A stretch of 64,000 bases of DNA from Stenocarpella maydis (taxonomy: Eukaryota; Ascomycota; Sordariomycetes; Diaporthales; Diaporthaceae): positions 147,681 to 211,680 of the forward strand of contig NQMI01000034.1 in the NCBI GenBank assembly GCA_002270565.1, in the 5' to 3' direction. Below are positions 12,001 through 24,194 of the stretch, piece by piece. Made by a program: the position numbers and the translations under genes. The notes beneath the pieces were generated by a model that searched no databases, was not told the DNA's origin, and saw nothing but the letters and a program-made list of their open reading frames with translations. Positions within the stretch are counted from its first letter, which is position 1. Every line of letters begins with the position of its first letter.

Positions 12001-13058
12001 GGGGCACGGAACAACGTAGGTGTTCCCAGTCAGACGCTGCACCTCCAATTTGTACTCGTCCAGTACCCTCCCCAGCCTGTAGACACCAGGCTTCTTCACC
12101 GGGTAGTCGAATTGGACGTCGGGCTCATCCGGATTATCCGCTCGCTTCTTGGCCATCTTCGTGATGGTCCGGATCTGGTCCTTGCCGAGCTTCAGGGTTT
12201 CTGGGATAGCCGTCTCGAGGTCAACGCGGATGACCTCGACTTCGACGGGGACGGTCTCGTTGAACAGCATGGGCAGGGTGACGGTGGGCTGAGAGTCTCC
12301 GATGCAAAAAGCCTTGCCATCGGGGTTAAGGACGGCAGAACTGCAATATGTTAGCGACCGAGGCGCCAGGCACAGGGGCGCACCACGTACCCTTCGGGCA
12401 AAATGTTGATGATTTGTTTACCCAATATGACAGACGAATTGTGCAAGACGTGGGCCGGCTGGACGTAGTGCTCGGATATGGCCAGCTCTCTATCGTAAAA
12501 GACCTTGAGAAAAGCAAGAAGCGCAGCGGTGAAGCCAGCCTAGGAGAGTCAGCAAGAGAGGCCAGACATCTGGTGCTCGTAGGTGCGTACCGTGATGTTG
12601 AACATCAAGATGAAGTTGAACACGGCGTGCGCAAAGAACAGGAAGAGACAAGCAGGCTGTGTCAGCTCCAGCCAGGGGATCCTGAGCTCAGGAAGGCCCA
12701 TGATGAAGACGAGGTCGATGACGTTCCACTTGAGGAACAGCCAGACGGAGCTGGACTCATCCTCCATCAGGCCGACCCAGTCGTAGAGCTTCCAGGCCAC
12801 GAGGGCCATGTAGAAGGCGAAGGCATAGAAGCGTTGCGTGGGCGCATCGAGGATTGTAAGGGGTATCACTGGGTTGCTCTGGGGCTGCTGTCGTTGTTGC
12901 TGGTTCTCGGGCGCCGGCGGGAGGGGATTCGCAGGTGGCGCCCTGTTGGCGGGCGCCGGATCTGGTGTCACATCTGGTGTTGGGGGAGCTCTCCCTCGGA
13001 CATTTGTGGCAGGGGTGGCGGGGAACGCCCCAGCGACCCTTTGTGGTGTTGCATTCAT
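9050..13058 (-). CDS. POM152: Nuclear pore membrane glycoprotein POM152
   Basis: Four exons (13058-12591, 12539-12391, 12340-10251, 10158-9050) with introns of 51, 50 and 91-92 nt join in phase to 1271 residues, the usual size. A Pro/Ala-rich N-terminus (1-65) precedes three hydrophobic segments (about 75-97, 104-123, 133-156). Next comes a conserved stretch with [11 protein letters not shown] and I-I-N-I-L-P-E-G. The rest is a long luminal part with eight Ig-like repeats, each marked by a G-x-P/A-P-F-type core (E-G-A-P-P-L, V-G-T-P-P-F, Q-G-E-A-P-F, S-G-E-G-P-W, K-G-S-P-P-F, T-G-T-A-P-F, S-G-T-P-P-F, T-G-S-P-P-F). POM152 anchors the pore in the nuclear envelope and forms the luminal ring. 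Start: the ATG at 13058 (M-N-A-T-P-Q); an upstream in-frame GTG is not used. Confidence 0.95.
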
Positions 13059-14325
13059 AGCATTACTGTCGAGGGAAGCAAGGTCGAGATGTGTCAGTGG
13101 CACACGGTGGTGGTGGTGGTGATGGTGGAGGAGGTAGTAATGGTTGTTGTAAGCTCTCGGCGGCCGATATCTGCGAAGCTGGTCAGGGAACGAGTTGCGA
13201 CGACGCAGAAAAGTACGTCGGGGCTAGATCAAGACGGACCTTTCCTGCTAGGTCATCATATCGTAAGTTGAGAACGGTTTGAGCCAGGGAGGGAGGTTCG
13301 AGGTGTGCTGTTTGGCTGATGGATACGGTGCTTGTGGGCGTGTCCGGAAGTCCTGGTTGAGAACGAGCCCTCCGACGTCAACAGAGATAGTTGACGCGAC
13401 TTGAAAAAAAGAAGGACCTGTTTGGGTATGGCACCGCGGCGGGTCCTCAGGTGCAGGGGTATAGCTGTACAGTGGGCCCTGGACCTGGCCCCTGCCCTGA
13501 GGCAGGCCTGCACTTGAATGATTGATTGGGTTAGATGTCATGCTGTGTGTTGTGTACTCATGCATGTAGTCTACCTAGGTAGACCACCAAGTCAATACCA
13601 AACATTCCATTCCATTCAGTCTTTCGGCGCTGATGCTCACGATACTCTACCCGATTAGAAACATCTTCCTTTTTTTCTTTTTTCTTTTTTTCCCTTTTGG
13701 GAGAAACAGCCAGTGGTTTCTCTCGGGGGATCCATCTGCCTTGCTTGTCGGAAAGCAATGACTGATAAAGTCACCATTCAGCCAGTCAGTTTGAAGAACA
13801 TGTACTGAATGAATTTCCTGCCTGGGCCATCCATAAATGCTGTGGTCCCAACATCCCCAGCTCCTGCCACCAACTCAACGTTCCGCATGCCGGCTGTAGC
13901 ACCTTCTCCTCCTGCACTCATCCCACCTAGCCCTGCGAACCTCATCCTTCCGAACACGAATAATGCAAAAGTCACTATCAAAATGAGGCAGCATCTTTCC
14001 GTGCCTCCTCATTGCAGCCTCCTTTATCGATAAGTGAGGCCCGAAACCTTGGGTGGGCAGAGATGCCCTTTCAAGAAGCTGCATCACTCTGCCTTTATTG
14101 TCTGCCATTGAGCAGTCCTGAGACACAGCCGAGAACCTCCCACTCTCAACCATATCATCTTTCAACCATCAAAGGCAAGGTACCAGACTCCAGAGGCATC
14201 GAGAGCAGATACGCCTGGTCAATCTCACGTGGAATTCTACCCATACCGCCAATACAAAGACCAAGGCCGTCAGACACCCTGGAGGGCTAACCCTCTTGCG
14301 AACGCGGCCAATCGCATCCGCAGGC
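13059..14325. other. Divergent promoter region between POM152 and the UCH37-type hydrolase
   Basis: 1.27 kb shared by two divergently transcribed housekeeping genes. It holds a TACCTAGGTA copy at 13572 inside a 16-bp perfect palindrome and a TTTTTCTTTTTTC pyrimidine tract near 13670-13690. No gene is supported inside. Confidence 0.6.
13572..13581. repeat. TACCTAGGTA palindrome, copy 3, inside a 16-bp palindrome
   Basis: The surrounding sequence GTCTACCTAGGTAGAC (13569-13584) is a perfect palindrome. Confidence 0.8.
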
Positions 14326-15754
14326 ATGGCTACGAAGCGATCCAGTCCATCCTCCTCAGCTGGATCCCAGCCAGATCAGAAGAGGACTCGGCCCCATCGC
14401 GGTGCTGGCGCCAGAGCATCCGCCATCATTTCTCAGACTGCTCGGGCCGAGAGCAGTCTTGAACGCAACCTTGCCAAATCCGCTGATGAACTGTTGCGCG
14501 ACACCTTGGCCCCCCTCAGGGAAGAGGAGAAGGACGAGTGGAAAGCATGGGTGGAGATTGAATCCGATCCTGTAAGATTCGCTCACGGTTGTCTGCTTGG
14601 AAATGGTGTTCGCGATTATTAACGCCCCGCAGGCCTTCTTCAACGGTTTACTCCGTGACCTGGGCGCTGAAGATATCAAGGTGACGGAGGTATTCTCAGT
14701 GGACGAGGTTGATTACCTCCCGCAGCCTGTGCTAGGCTTCGTCCTGCTTTGTAAGTATGCTGGCGAGGAGGAAGATGACGCCCAGGAAGTACCGAATTCC
14801 CTCTGGTTCGCCAATCAGACCATGGCAAATGGATGCGCGACGGTGGCCCTACTCAACATCCTCATGAACTCACCAGACGTCCAGCTGGGTGAGAAGCTGA
14901 GCGAGTTCAAGAGGACAACACAAGACCTCCCATCCCTCTTGCGGGGCTACCGGCTAGAGTCCGACGCAAGTATGCGGGTCATCCACAACGCCTACGCCCG
15001 GCGCCTGGAGCTCCTTAACGCGGACCTCCTCCTCTCAAACGAGTTCGACGAGTGCAAGGGCGCCCCCAAGGCCGAAGAGCCTCCCAAAAGCCGCAGCAAG
15101 CGCAAGACAAAGTCCCAGAAGCGGCTGTCCCCGAAGAAGACGAACGTTGTGTGCCACTACAAGGCTTTCGTCCCACTGGACGGCAAGGTCTGGGTCCTGG
15201 ACGGCCTAGAGTGGAACCCAGTGTGCCTGGGCGAGGCGGCGGCCGACGCCTGGATCCCCCTCGCCATCCAAGAACTTGTCAACAAGCTCTCCGTCGCCGC
15301 GAACCTCTCGGCGAGCATCCTCGCCGTCTGCCAGAGCCCCACCGCCGCGCTGCGGAAGGGGCTCGTGGCCAATATCAAGACCTTGTCGGCTGCGCGCGCC
15401 GCTATCCCCAAGGCCATCAGGCCTGCGCCGATTGACGATCGTTTCTACCTGGAGAACTTTGACGAGGTTCGGCTGCGGTACTACGGTATTTCGTGGGCGA
15501 TGCTCGATGAGACTGAGCCGGACGATGACCGGCTGGCGGCTGCTGATGATCCTTCAAAGCTGGAGCTCGTGCGGCAACTTGAAACTGAGCAGGCCAGGAT
15601 CCAGAGCGAATACCGCCAGGAGGTTGGCCTCGTTGAGGAGGGTGAAAGGAGGTGCACCGGCCGCAAGAAGAACTACATGCCGCTCGCCAACAAATGGGTT
15701 GAGAAACTCGCCAAGTTGGGGGTTCTTGAGGGGCTGCTGAATGAATCCAAGTGA
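14326..15754 (+). CDS. uch2: Ubiquitin C-terminal hydrolase, UCH37/UCHL5 type (peptidase C12)
   Basis: Exons 14326-14571 and 14633-15754, with a 61-nt intron, give 455 residues. The disordered N-terminus (1-65) is longer than in animal UCH37. The cysteine-protease core starts at E-W (about 71-75). The active site is visible: Gln144 (oxyanion), Cys150 in N-G-C-A-T, His257 in V-C-H-Y-K-A-F and Asp272 in V-L-D-G-L. A Lys/Ser-rich insert (about 224-250) precedes the catalytic His. The C-terminus has the R/K-K-N-Y-x-P UCH37-like tail helix that in relatives contacts the proteasomal receptor Rpn13. The enzyme trims ubiquitin chains at the proteasome. The residue before Cys is Gly where most family members have Ala (N-A-C-A). 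The ATG at 14326 is the only in-frame ATG before the core. Confidence 0.93.
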
Positions 15755-16843
15755 TTTGGAAAAGGCGGATATATTTTGCTCATACTTGGGTGGGATACAG
15801 CCATACTCGATTTGTGAAGCTGCGGGGAAAATGGATGCACCCACGCCCATGAACGTGGTTGGGGCCTCGTGTAGTGGCTTCCTGGGATTCAACAATTTGG
15901 AGGCATTCACAATCCCAGTGGCGGCAGAGCATATCCGCGGGACCGGGTTGATTAGGGTGATAACAGCATGCTGTCATACATTCATTGTTAGGAATAGAGC
16001 CATGTCTCCCAGTGACCAGGTAAATACCTGTCTGATGAGGCAGTCTGTGAGACTTCCGCCCCCAAGAACGTTCAAGCTAGAAAGACGCTAAATAGAGAGG
16101 GTTTGGTGGGTGTATGATATCTTTGGACGAGCAACATCAGCAGGTCTTGGGCACAGATTGCTCTGCTGGTCTCTCTCATGACGAAATCAACCTTGGAAGC
16201 GTGTCAGTACAAACAATTAAAGACTAGCTTCATATCTCGCCGATAGTAATATTCTGACCTAAGAACACCTTTCCATACTATCTGCGACACAGGTTCCGTG
16301 TTGCTGCTGCGCTTGTCCATATGTCAGTCTTGTATTCAATTCCTCGTTGACGGTTTGAATTGGTACTGATCGCCACAATGCCTCGGCCATCTACTCTGTA
16401 GACTTGATCATGAGGAACATGCAGAATCATTTGCCCATAGGATTGTTGGTGCTGGCTGCAAACGCTCATTACAAGGTCCAAGGTTGGGACAGTTCAAGTG
16501 CAGTTTTGTGTTGGGATGGGATACTGGACCGGCAAACGTCCAGTCATGCGCTGACATATAAACCATACATAAATAACTGGGAAGAATCGGCATACGATAA
16601 AGGGAAGCATGGTTATTACTCAAGTGCTCCAAAGGCACACCGGCAGTTCACGGCAGGATGTCAAAGCTTTCCGTCACAACAAGATCCTGTCTTCCATTTT
16701 TCTTATCGCCACTTACTCTTAAGTGCTAACAATATGTTGATGAAGAGAAACCGAACCGTTCAAGCCCGGAGGATGCCAAACTGTATACCTAGGTACGAAA
16801 TATAAGGTGCCCCCGGTGATGCCGGGTCCACTACGACGAGGAA
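15755..16843. other. Intergenic up to the transposon insertion, no gene
   Basis: 3' flank of the UCH gene. Short frames lack support. A TACCTAGGTA copy lies at 16786, 58 bp left of the LTR insertion's target duplication. Confidence 0.6.
16786..16795. repeat. TACCTAGGTA palindrome, copy 4
   Basis: Perfect copy just left of the LTR-element insertion point. Confidence 0.8.
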
Positions 16844-16848
16844 ATTCC

Positions 16849-17004
16849 TGTGGAACAGTCATGTATCCTAAGCACTCTGAATTCGTAGAAGTAAACTCGC
16901 CTTAAGGTCTAAGTTTCTAGGAAAAAACAAAACAAAATGAAAGAAGCTTTTATAAGCGCAAGACATACTTAGTTTCAGGGTTAGGGGCAGCATTCTATTC
17001 AACA
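16849..17004 (-). repeat. Left (3') LTR of the outer element
   Basis: 156 bp, TGTGGAACA...TTCAACA on the plus strand. It is more GC-rich than the right copy, whose matching first bases (TATAGAATAATTATA) carry G-to-A and C-to-T changes. A TATA-like GCTTTTATAAGCG is near 16949. Confidence 0.85.
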
Positions 17005-17336
17005 CACCCCCCAACTATAAGCTTATTTAAAGCATATAGCTACCCCAGTTTTACCAGTAGCCAGATAGCCCATACATTTACACCTATAAGAAAGTCTCAA
17101 TCCTCCTATTAGCTACCCTTCCTGCATTTCCATCCTATAATATACCTTAGAAACCTACCTTTAAGCTTCTATATCTCTATAATATATTTAAAAACAACTA
17201 ATTAAAGCTTAGATTTAGACTTTTTTCATAATTCTAACCCCAAAATATACCACCTTTTTTATTTTAAAATACTTTTTCTAAGCTCATTAAGATACCCTAA
17301 CCAAAACCTGTCCAGGGTTACAACCTACACTCTATC

Positions 17337-18664
17337 TCAAGCACCCAGGGGTCCACTCACCAGTCCTCATCTAAAAAGGCTAATTCTAAGCGCATCTCCT
17401 CAGTTCCCATCACACATAAGCATATCAATCCTAATATTTAAGTCAATCCCATCAGGGGCCCTTAGGGCTCTATAAATAAGACTCCTTACAATATTAAGGA
17501 TTCAAATAAGCTTTAGAATATAAATTTAAAACATATTAGTATTCCTAGTCCATCCAACCTTTAATCCTTAACTATCTCTCAACCTATAGGTCCAACTATT
17601 AATACTACCCTCTTTTTAAGCTTACTAAAGCATTTATCTAAGTCCAAAAATCCCTCTTCTTAGCTTCCTAATTCCAGAGCTTTATTTAGAAAGGTTCCTA
17701 TAATTACTTAAATAGAAAATATCTTTAGGGGAAATAAAACTCATTAAGATTAGGTAACTATTAGAGAAAGCAAGTCTAGAAATATTAATATAAGAAACAG
17801 TAATATTTCCATATCTATAAAATAGGTTTCTAACACTTATAAGGTTTCCTTTACCAGAATATATTAGTTTAAACATATAGCATTCCTATTAACTAAAGCT
17901 ATAGCTAAAATACCTTAAAATATAAATTATAAGGACTATAAGCCCATTAGTCCTCCGTATAATAGCATTTCTAATAATACTAAGGAGGATAAGGATCACC
18001 CCTTAGGCATTAAAGATTAAGCTCATTATAATAATTAATACAAGGATTAGAAGCACAAGCGTGCTGCAAATAAGCATTAGAGAGCAAGAAATAGTCTACT
18101 ATTATCCATAAATTAGATTCCTATATACCTAAGAGCTACTAGCTTACCTTAAAAGCAATCTTTAGGGTATACTACTAAAGATAACTCTAAGACTGCTTCT
18201 AGTACTTATAAGAGCTAGAGAACTAATAACTCTAAGAAGCCTTCTATAAATAAGTAGCAATCTCTATTTCTATATTCCTAGACTTCTAATTAACCCATCT
18301 AGCTTTAAAGAAAGCTTAGGCCTAGCTTACTTAAATAATAGCAAAAAAGAAAGAGCTTAAGAAGTTTATTTATACTATAAAGCATACTAAAAAAAAAGAA
18401 GAAGATTAATAATAGTCATTCTTAGGGTAATAAATATAAAATCCCTTATAATTATTATATTAATAGCACTATATCTAGCCATTTTAATTTCATTATATAT
18501 TATAATGCAGTAGGAAATACTAGTTTTAAATACTATGATTATACTAAGTATAATAATACTTATTATATAATCCTTTTAATACTTACTCCTTTTACTAATA
18601 AGCTTTCTTTTTATTAAATAAACTTTATTAAAGTAAAAACTAAGAGTAATATATTAGCTAGTTC
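17337..18664 (+). pseudogene. RIP-broken polar frame, possibly gag-like
   Basis: One plus-strand frame keeps a Lys/Asn/Ser/Thr-rich, hydrophilic composition for about 440 codons. Its only stops are TAA and TAG, never TGA. Readable pieces include D-K-D-H-P-L-G-I-K-D and K-H-K-R-A-A-N-K-H. Near 18430-18520 there is a Tyr/Asn/His-rich segment that could be a mutated zinc knuckle. Stop density is no lower than in random AT-rich DNA, so only the composition argues for coding. Its strand is opposite to the orientation inferred for the outer element, which I cannot explain. Confidence 0.35.
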
Positions 18665-18916
18665 TGATGAATTTGTGCTATAGAATAGCATTCAGTTCAG
18701 CGTGTGTTTCGGCAGGGTCGCAGTATGGTGCTCTGAGGCGAATTGGGACGATTGACAATGGTCTGGACAACTTTGTATTGAATTAAGTTGGGCTTCTGTA
18801 AGCCCTCCTTTTATACCCTCCGACGTCGTCTCACCCCTGGGCACGCTGCGGTCGGCTCTGGTGCAAATTTGCAAATGCCGGAAAATTCGCCCTTCCAACA
18901 CACCATCTTTGGTTCC
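18665..18916 (-). repeat. Left (3') LTR of the nested copia element
   Basis: Ends TGATGAATTTG...TTTGGTTC on the plus strand. It has normal GC content, in sharp contrast to the AT-rich interior. Confidence 0.8.
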
Positions 18917-19199
18917 AAGCANACCCTTACTATATTCCTATTTCAACCACATCTACTAGATATTAATATAATAAAGCTTTATATTAAGCCTTTTGCACTC
19001 AATCACAACCAGCTATATAGTCTATTAATTATCACAATAGATTTCCCAAGCTTGCCCTAGATCCAGTTAAATATCCCTAAATAGTCACTTAAGAGCTATT
19101 ACCTCCTTTATAGTGCATTCCAAACTCAGCAATTCAGCCTCTATTATTAATATTAATATAGTTACTTACTTGCTAGATTTCTATTAAATCAGTCCTTTA

Positions 19200-20130
19200 A
19201 ATAAGGTCATTATATAGCCTTAAGTAGATTTCCTATCCTCCTAATCATCTATAAATAAAGCATCCCCTACTATAACCAACGCTTAGGCTTTGGAGTATTA
19301 TCCCCTATATTAGATTCTAAGGTAACGCATCCTATAAAGATATTATATAACTCTCTTAGCTGCCTTTTGGTACTAAAATTCATGGTTAGTTAGGAACCTA
19401 GAAAGAAACATATATATAAAAGCAATATCTAAGTATATTATAATAGCTATATAGAGAATTAACCCAACCTTTTCTTAGTATGTCTTAATCTCTACTTTTA
19501 AGGCTTATCTATTAAACTTTAGCAACTCTTTTACTCCTAGAGATATATAGAGTATAAAATATTTATTATCTGCTAAGCTAAATTTCTATATAACCTTCTC
19601 TATATATGCATTATAAATTAATATTATAGTATATACTCTATAATCTCTTAGTATTTAAATTCCTAAAAACAGTTAAGCTAGTCCCTTATCCTTAACCTTA
19701 TATTCTTATATAATTCCAGCCTTAATTTAAGTTGCTACTCTTACTTAGTTCTTAAGAAAGAGTATTAGGATATTATCTATATAAAATAAGACTATAATTC
19801 TAATTCTTGGGTATATAAAGAGATAGAGGTCTTCTAGATAGGGCTTTAATCTAAGCTTTCTAAGCATAGAACTAAATTCTTAGTACTAGAGTGGTAGTAA
19901 ATCCCTAAGTCTGTAAAGTACCTTCCTAAGTATAATACATTTTCCTTCCTACTTAAACTCTTCTAAAAGCTTATAATAGACTTCTTCTCTCTTATCCCTT
20001 ATTATATTTAGAAATACTATAGTTATATTAAGTTAGATACACTCTAAATTAAATGTAGCAGTAATTGCTATTATTATATAAAATATCTTTATAGCAAGAG
20101 TGGCTATATATATATCCTTAATAGTAGAAA
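19200..20130 (-). pseudogene. Ty1/copia reverse transcriptase - RNase H relic
   Basis: The minus strand, read from about 20130 down, gives a typical fungal copia reverse transcriptase. Pieces are A-T-L-A-I-K-I-F, then E-E-V-Y-Y-K-L-L-E-E-F, then L-R-K-V-L-Y-R-L-R-D followed by a stop at the conserved Trp of L-W-Y. The catalytic box F-Y-I-D-N-I-L-I-L lies at about 19760-19790, where the second Asp of Y-V-D-D has become Asn. Further on, at about 19205-19265, comes the RNase H box D-D-(stop)-E-D-R-K-S-T-(stop)-G-Y. All lesions are compatible with G-to-A / C-to-T mutation, so the copy is inactive. Confidence 0.85.
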
Positions 20131-20584
20131 CTAGCTAGAGATCCCCTTATATATATATATATGCTTTAAAAGAGAGTAGTCTGCAATTCTTATTAAGCTT
20201 ATATTTATAAACCTACTTAAGTAAGAGGGGCTTAAAAGGCACCCTTTTATACTTAATTACCTTCCAGGTTCCAAGCTTAATAAGGGTCTATATCTTCTTA
20301 TATATTGCTTCTAGCTATTACACCTTATATAGTTTATTTTAAGCTTACTTCTAGTTCTTAAGTTCTAAAGGAAGCATTTTTCCTTAAGTATTATACCTAA
20401 AGCATTATATTTTAGACTTCCTAGCCTAAATCAATACTACTATAATATATATAAGTATTATAAATTTATATTTCTTAATTATACTTTGATTTCATATTTC
20501 TAATTAATTAAACTAGAAAGTAGATATAAAGTATTCCTAAGAATTATTACCCCTAAGGGATGTATCTATATTCTCTTCTTTAGG

Positions 20585-20705
20585 GTGTGTTAAACTAGTG
20601 CTCTTGCTAAATGCAGTTGCATTTGCTGAATGCAAGGGCCCCTGCGGTTTTGCTATACTAGCCCGTTTTTGCTGAATTTAGGCTGATCTTCTTAGGGGAA
20701 TAGTT
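20585..20705. other. GC-normal patch inside the RIP-mutated copia interior
   Basis: About 120 bp of near-normal base composition between very AT-rich flanks. It contains the perfect inverted repeat AAATGCA-GT-TGCATTT at about 20629-20644 and then CTGAATGCAAGGGCCCCTGCGG. No family is recognised. It could be a short insertion later than RIP. Confidence 0.4.
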
Positions 20706-23700
20706 ATAGGCTAGATACCAGACTCATCCTAAGGTATAGGAAGTAGCTGGCTTTCCTAGTTTCTTTAAATGAGCTTAAGTTAATATAAGTCTTAAGAAGA
20801 TAATATAAAATACTTAACTATTTCCTTATTTATTAAAAATAGTAGTTATCCTATAGGTAAACTAATATTAAATAAATTCTATTTAATTATTTTAAGTATC
20901 TCTTCTAATATTAGAAGTTCTAAAATATTACCTTCTTTATTAGTAGAGAAAAAAGAGTCTGCTTTTTTATAATAAAGTATATCTACCCCTAAGATCTAGC
21001 TAGAATATATACTTCTAGCTTCTTTTTTAAGGGTATTAAGGGAGGATTAGATTTTAAACTTATTATATACCCCTATATCCTCTTAAAATGGGGCTATATA
21101 TATAATATTTAAGATCTCCTTTTCTTCTATTATTTACTATAAGTATTTCCTTTACTTTATGCTTAGGAATTTAAATCTCAAGCTTTATTAAAGGATTATA
21201 GAATTAGGTTTTATTAAATATTATATTTCTAGTTGAAATTACTTCATTTAAACTAAGAATTCATACTTAAAAAGTATTTAAGGAGATATACTTAACTAAA
21301 TAACCTATATAGGCTGCTAGTTTGGTTTTCATTACGCGCCTATTTAAGTTATTTTCACACTCTTTCCTTAGTAAGTATACGCTATAGCTATAGGTATATA
21401 TATTTTTTTAGGAAGGAAGAAGTTTTACTAGTTTGCTATATACCTTATTTAATATATACTATCTGAAATAGTATACAAACTATTTATATAAAACTATATT
21501 TAAAGCACGCTATTACTTCCTTTTTGCTAGAGAAATATTATTTAGAAATGCTACTATCCATACTACCTCTAGCTATAACTTTCCTAGCAGATTCACCCCA
21601 AGTAGTAAAACTTTAGCTTTATTAATTATCTATTTTCTAATGCATTCCCCACCCCTATTTATCTCAAAAGTCTTTAATAGTAAGAGCTTAAGCATAATAC
21701 TGCTTTATTTAACCTATTTAATATATACTATTTCTACTATAAAGCTTATAAGTACTACTTCTATATCTTATCTAATATAGTATATAATAAGTCTATAAAT
21801 TCTCTATACTATTGCCTTATAATCCTTAAGCACCTAAAATGTATATTCCTAGGCTTTTGAGATTAGAGGGTAGGTAAAGAGTTTTATACTAAACTTATTA
21901 TATATTATTAGTATATAAAGAAACCCATTTAGGGCTTATTTATAGTAAAAGAGGTCCTAAGTAATCCGGTAGAATAAATAAGGAGACCTATTTTCTGATA
22001 GCGCTTAATTAATATATTTTAAGGCATTTATCTAAATGCAGACCTTACAATTGATCCTTTTTATCCCCATAATGCAAACTCCCCTTATGCTTTAAATAAG
22101 CTTTTCCAGAGCTTCCACTCCTAAGTAACTAAATCTAATATACTATATTTAAGTATTATTAAATCTATCTAATGCTTTATCCTAAGAATATCTAAACAGT
22201 CTGTTTCTCCTAATTATAAGCGCTTAAGAAGCAACTATTCCTATATTATTATATAGGATTAAAGGAGCTTTAAAATAGAAGAAGGAGAGCAGCTTGTAAT
22301 TAAGAAAGACTAGGTTATATGCCTGCTTGAGGTCTACTATAGGCATACTCTAGTTAATTATTCTAAAGTACAGGGTGGTATTACTACTACAGTACTATAT
22401 GCCTGCTTTCTAAAGAAGAGCTGTAGAAATAATATTAATATAAAAATGCTTAATAATTACTATATTTTCTAAAATGAGAGCTTTAGTATTCTTCCCCTTT
22501 ATATTATAAATCTGATTTTTAAAGTATCTAATTCTATACCCTATAATTTCTAAAGAGAAAGTCCCTACTTTAACTATATTATAATCTATACTTAGTTTAA
22601 ATAAGCCTGAAATAAGGAAATTAATTAAGTTAACTAAATAGATTACTCTATAATTATTAAGAATAGTACTACTTAATAGAGGGTATCTTGCTCCTCCTAT
22701 TATTATATATATTCCAGGTGTATGCTGGATAGTTGGGAGTTATTAAGGGTTAATTAATATATAGATTATATTTTTAAGAAGTAGAGGTTATATAGTTAAA
22801 ATTAAATAGTAAATATAATAATAAGTTTGAAAAGAGTAAAAAGAGTATATATTAAATGAAAGAGATAGTAAAAATTAGTTTTAGAAAGAGGGTTAGGCTA
22901 TAATTAAGCTTAAGAAAGCAGGTTCTAACTAATTTCTCCTCTAGTTCCCATTCTATTTTAGGATTCCCTTATACTTTAATTCGTCTTAAACCTCCTTATA
23001 TTTATTAGGATTTAGTTAATTTCTAATTTCTAAGCATTATTCCTTAGTTAGGGGGCGCTTTAAGTCTAGGTATTTCTCCTTATTATAAGTATAAATAAGA
23101 ATTTAATACTCAACTAGTTTCTAAATATACTTAAGTTAATTAATCTTCCTATATAAGCAGGAAATCCTGTTTTAAGCATTCTTCTCCCCTCTTAATTTTA
23201 GGTTTAATATAGGGTTTGCACTACTCCTTTTTTCTCCTAAGTTAGGAAGGTAGTTTCTAGCTAGTATTATAAAAACTACAGCTCTCCCTAAGCTATTTGC
23301 TAGCTTATTATAGTAAAGGAGGGCAGCAAAGCCCTTTAATAGGTTATTAAGGCTTAGCAGTAAATCCCTAAATGTATCTTATTTAATTAGATTCTAGCAT
23401 TTAGCTTATACCCAGCCTAAAGCTAGCTAAAAAGAGATAGCTTAAAGGAAATTATCTACTCCTTAAAACCCATTAATCTCCAAGATTTTAAGCATTTATA
23501 CTTAGAATTAATAGCGGATAAAATTATAATATTAGGCTTATAGCTTAACTCTTAGTTTTCATGCTTTTATAAAATACTGCTTATACTAAGTCTTAATGGT
23601 ATTCTTAGTGCTTATGCTTATAAGCAAGAGGTCCTTTTTAATACTTCTAAGGATCTATTAAATAAAGAAAGAGCTTCCTTCTTCTACTCTAATAAGGTAA

Positions 23701-24194
23701 AAAGTAAAAATATTAGCGGAAACTATTTTTTATATTTATTTCCAAATCTTTTATCTTTAAGATACCTAAGTTTTATATTTTAAGCCTTAAAGAAGTTAAA
23801 TCTAGAAATATAGGTTATGATTCTTCTAAAGCTTATTTATTAGAAGCTATAGTAGGAAACTAGGCTTTATTTTACCTTCTATAAGCTTATCTTTAGATAG
23901 TTAATCTTCAAAAAGCTTTAAATAAATCTTATAAAGGAATTATTACCTTATATTATATTCTTAGGCCCACTCTAGTAGTTCAAGTAGTCCTACCTTACTA
24001 GAATTAATAAAATTAGGCTAGTCTAGATTCAGTTCATTTTAAACACTCCTAAGTAAGTAATACATTTAGAGGACCGCATACTATATTAGAAAAGAGTATA
24101 TATTCTTACATTAGAGAGTTATTATAAGCTTAAAATCCACTAAAGATAATATATTATAGGTTGGGGTAAGTTATACTTAAAAATATATAATATC

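Noticed and set aside
12348..13271. 307-codon plus-strand frame
   Set aside because: Antisense to POM152 exons 1-2. Its translation is Arg/Gly-rich with no recognisable domain.
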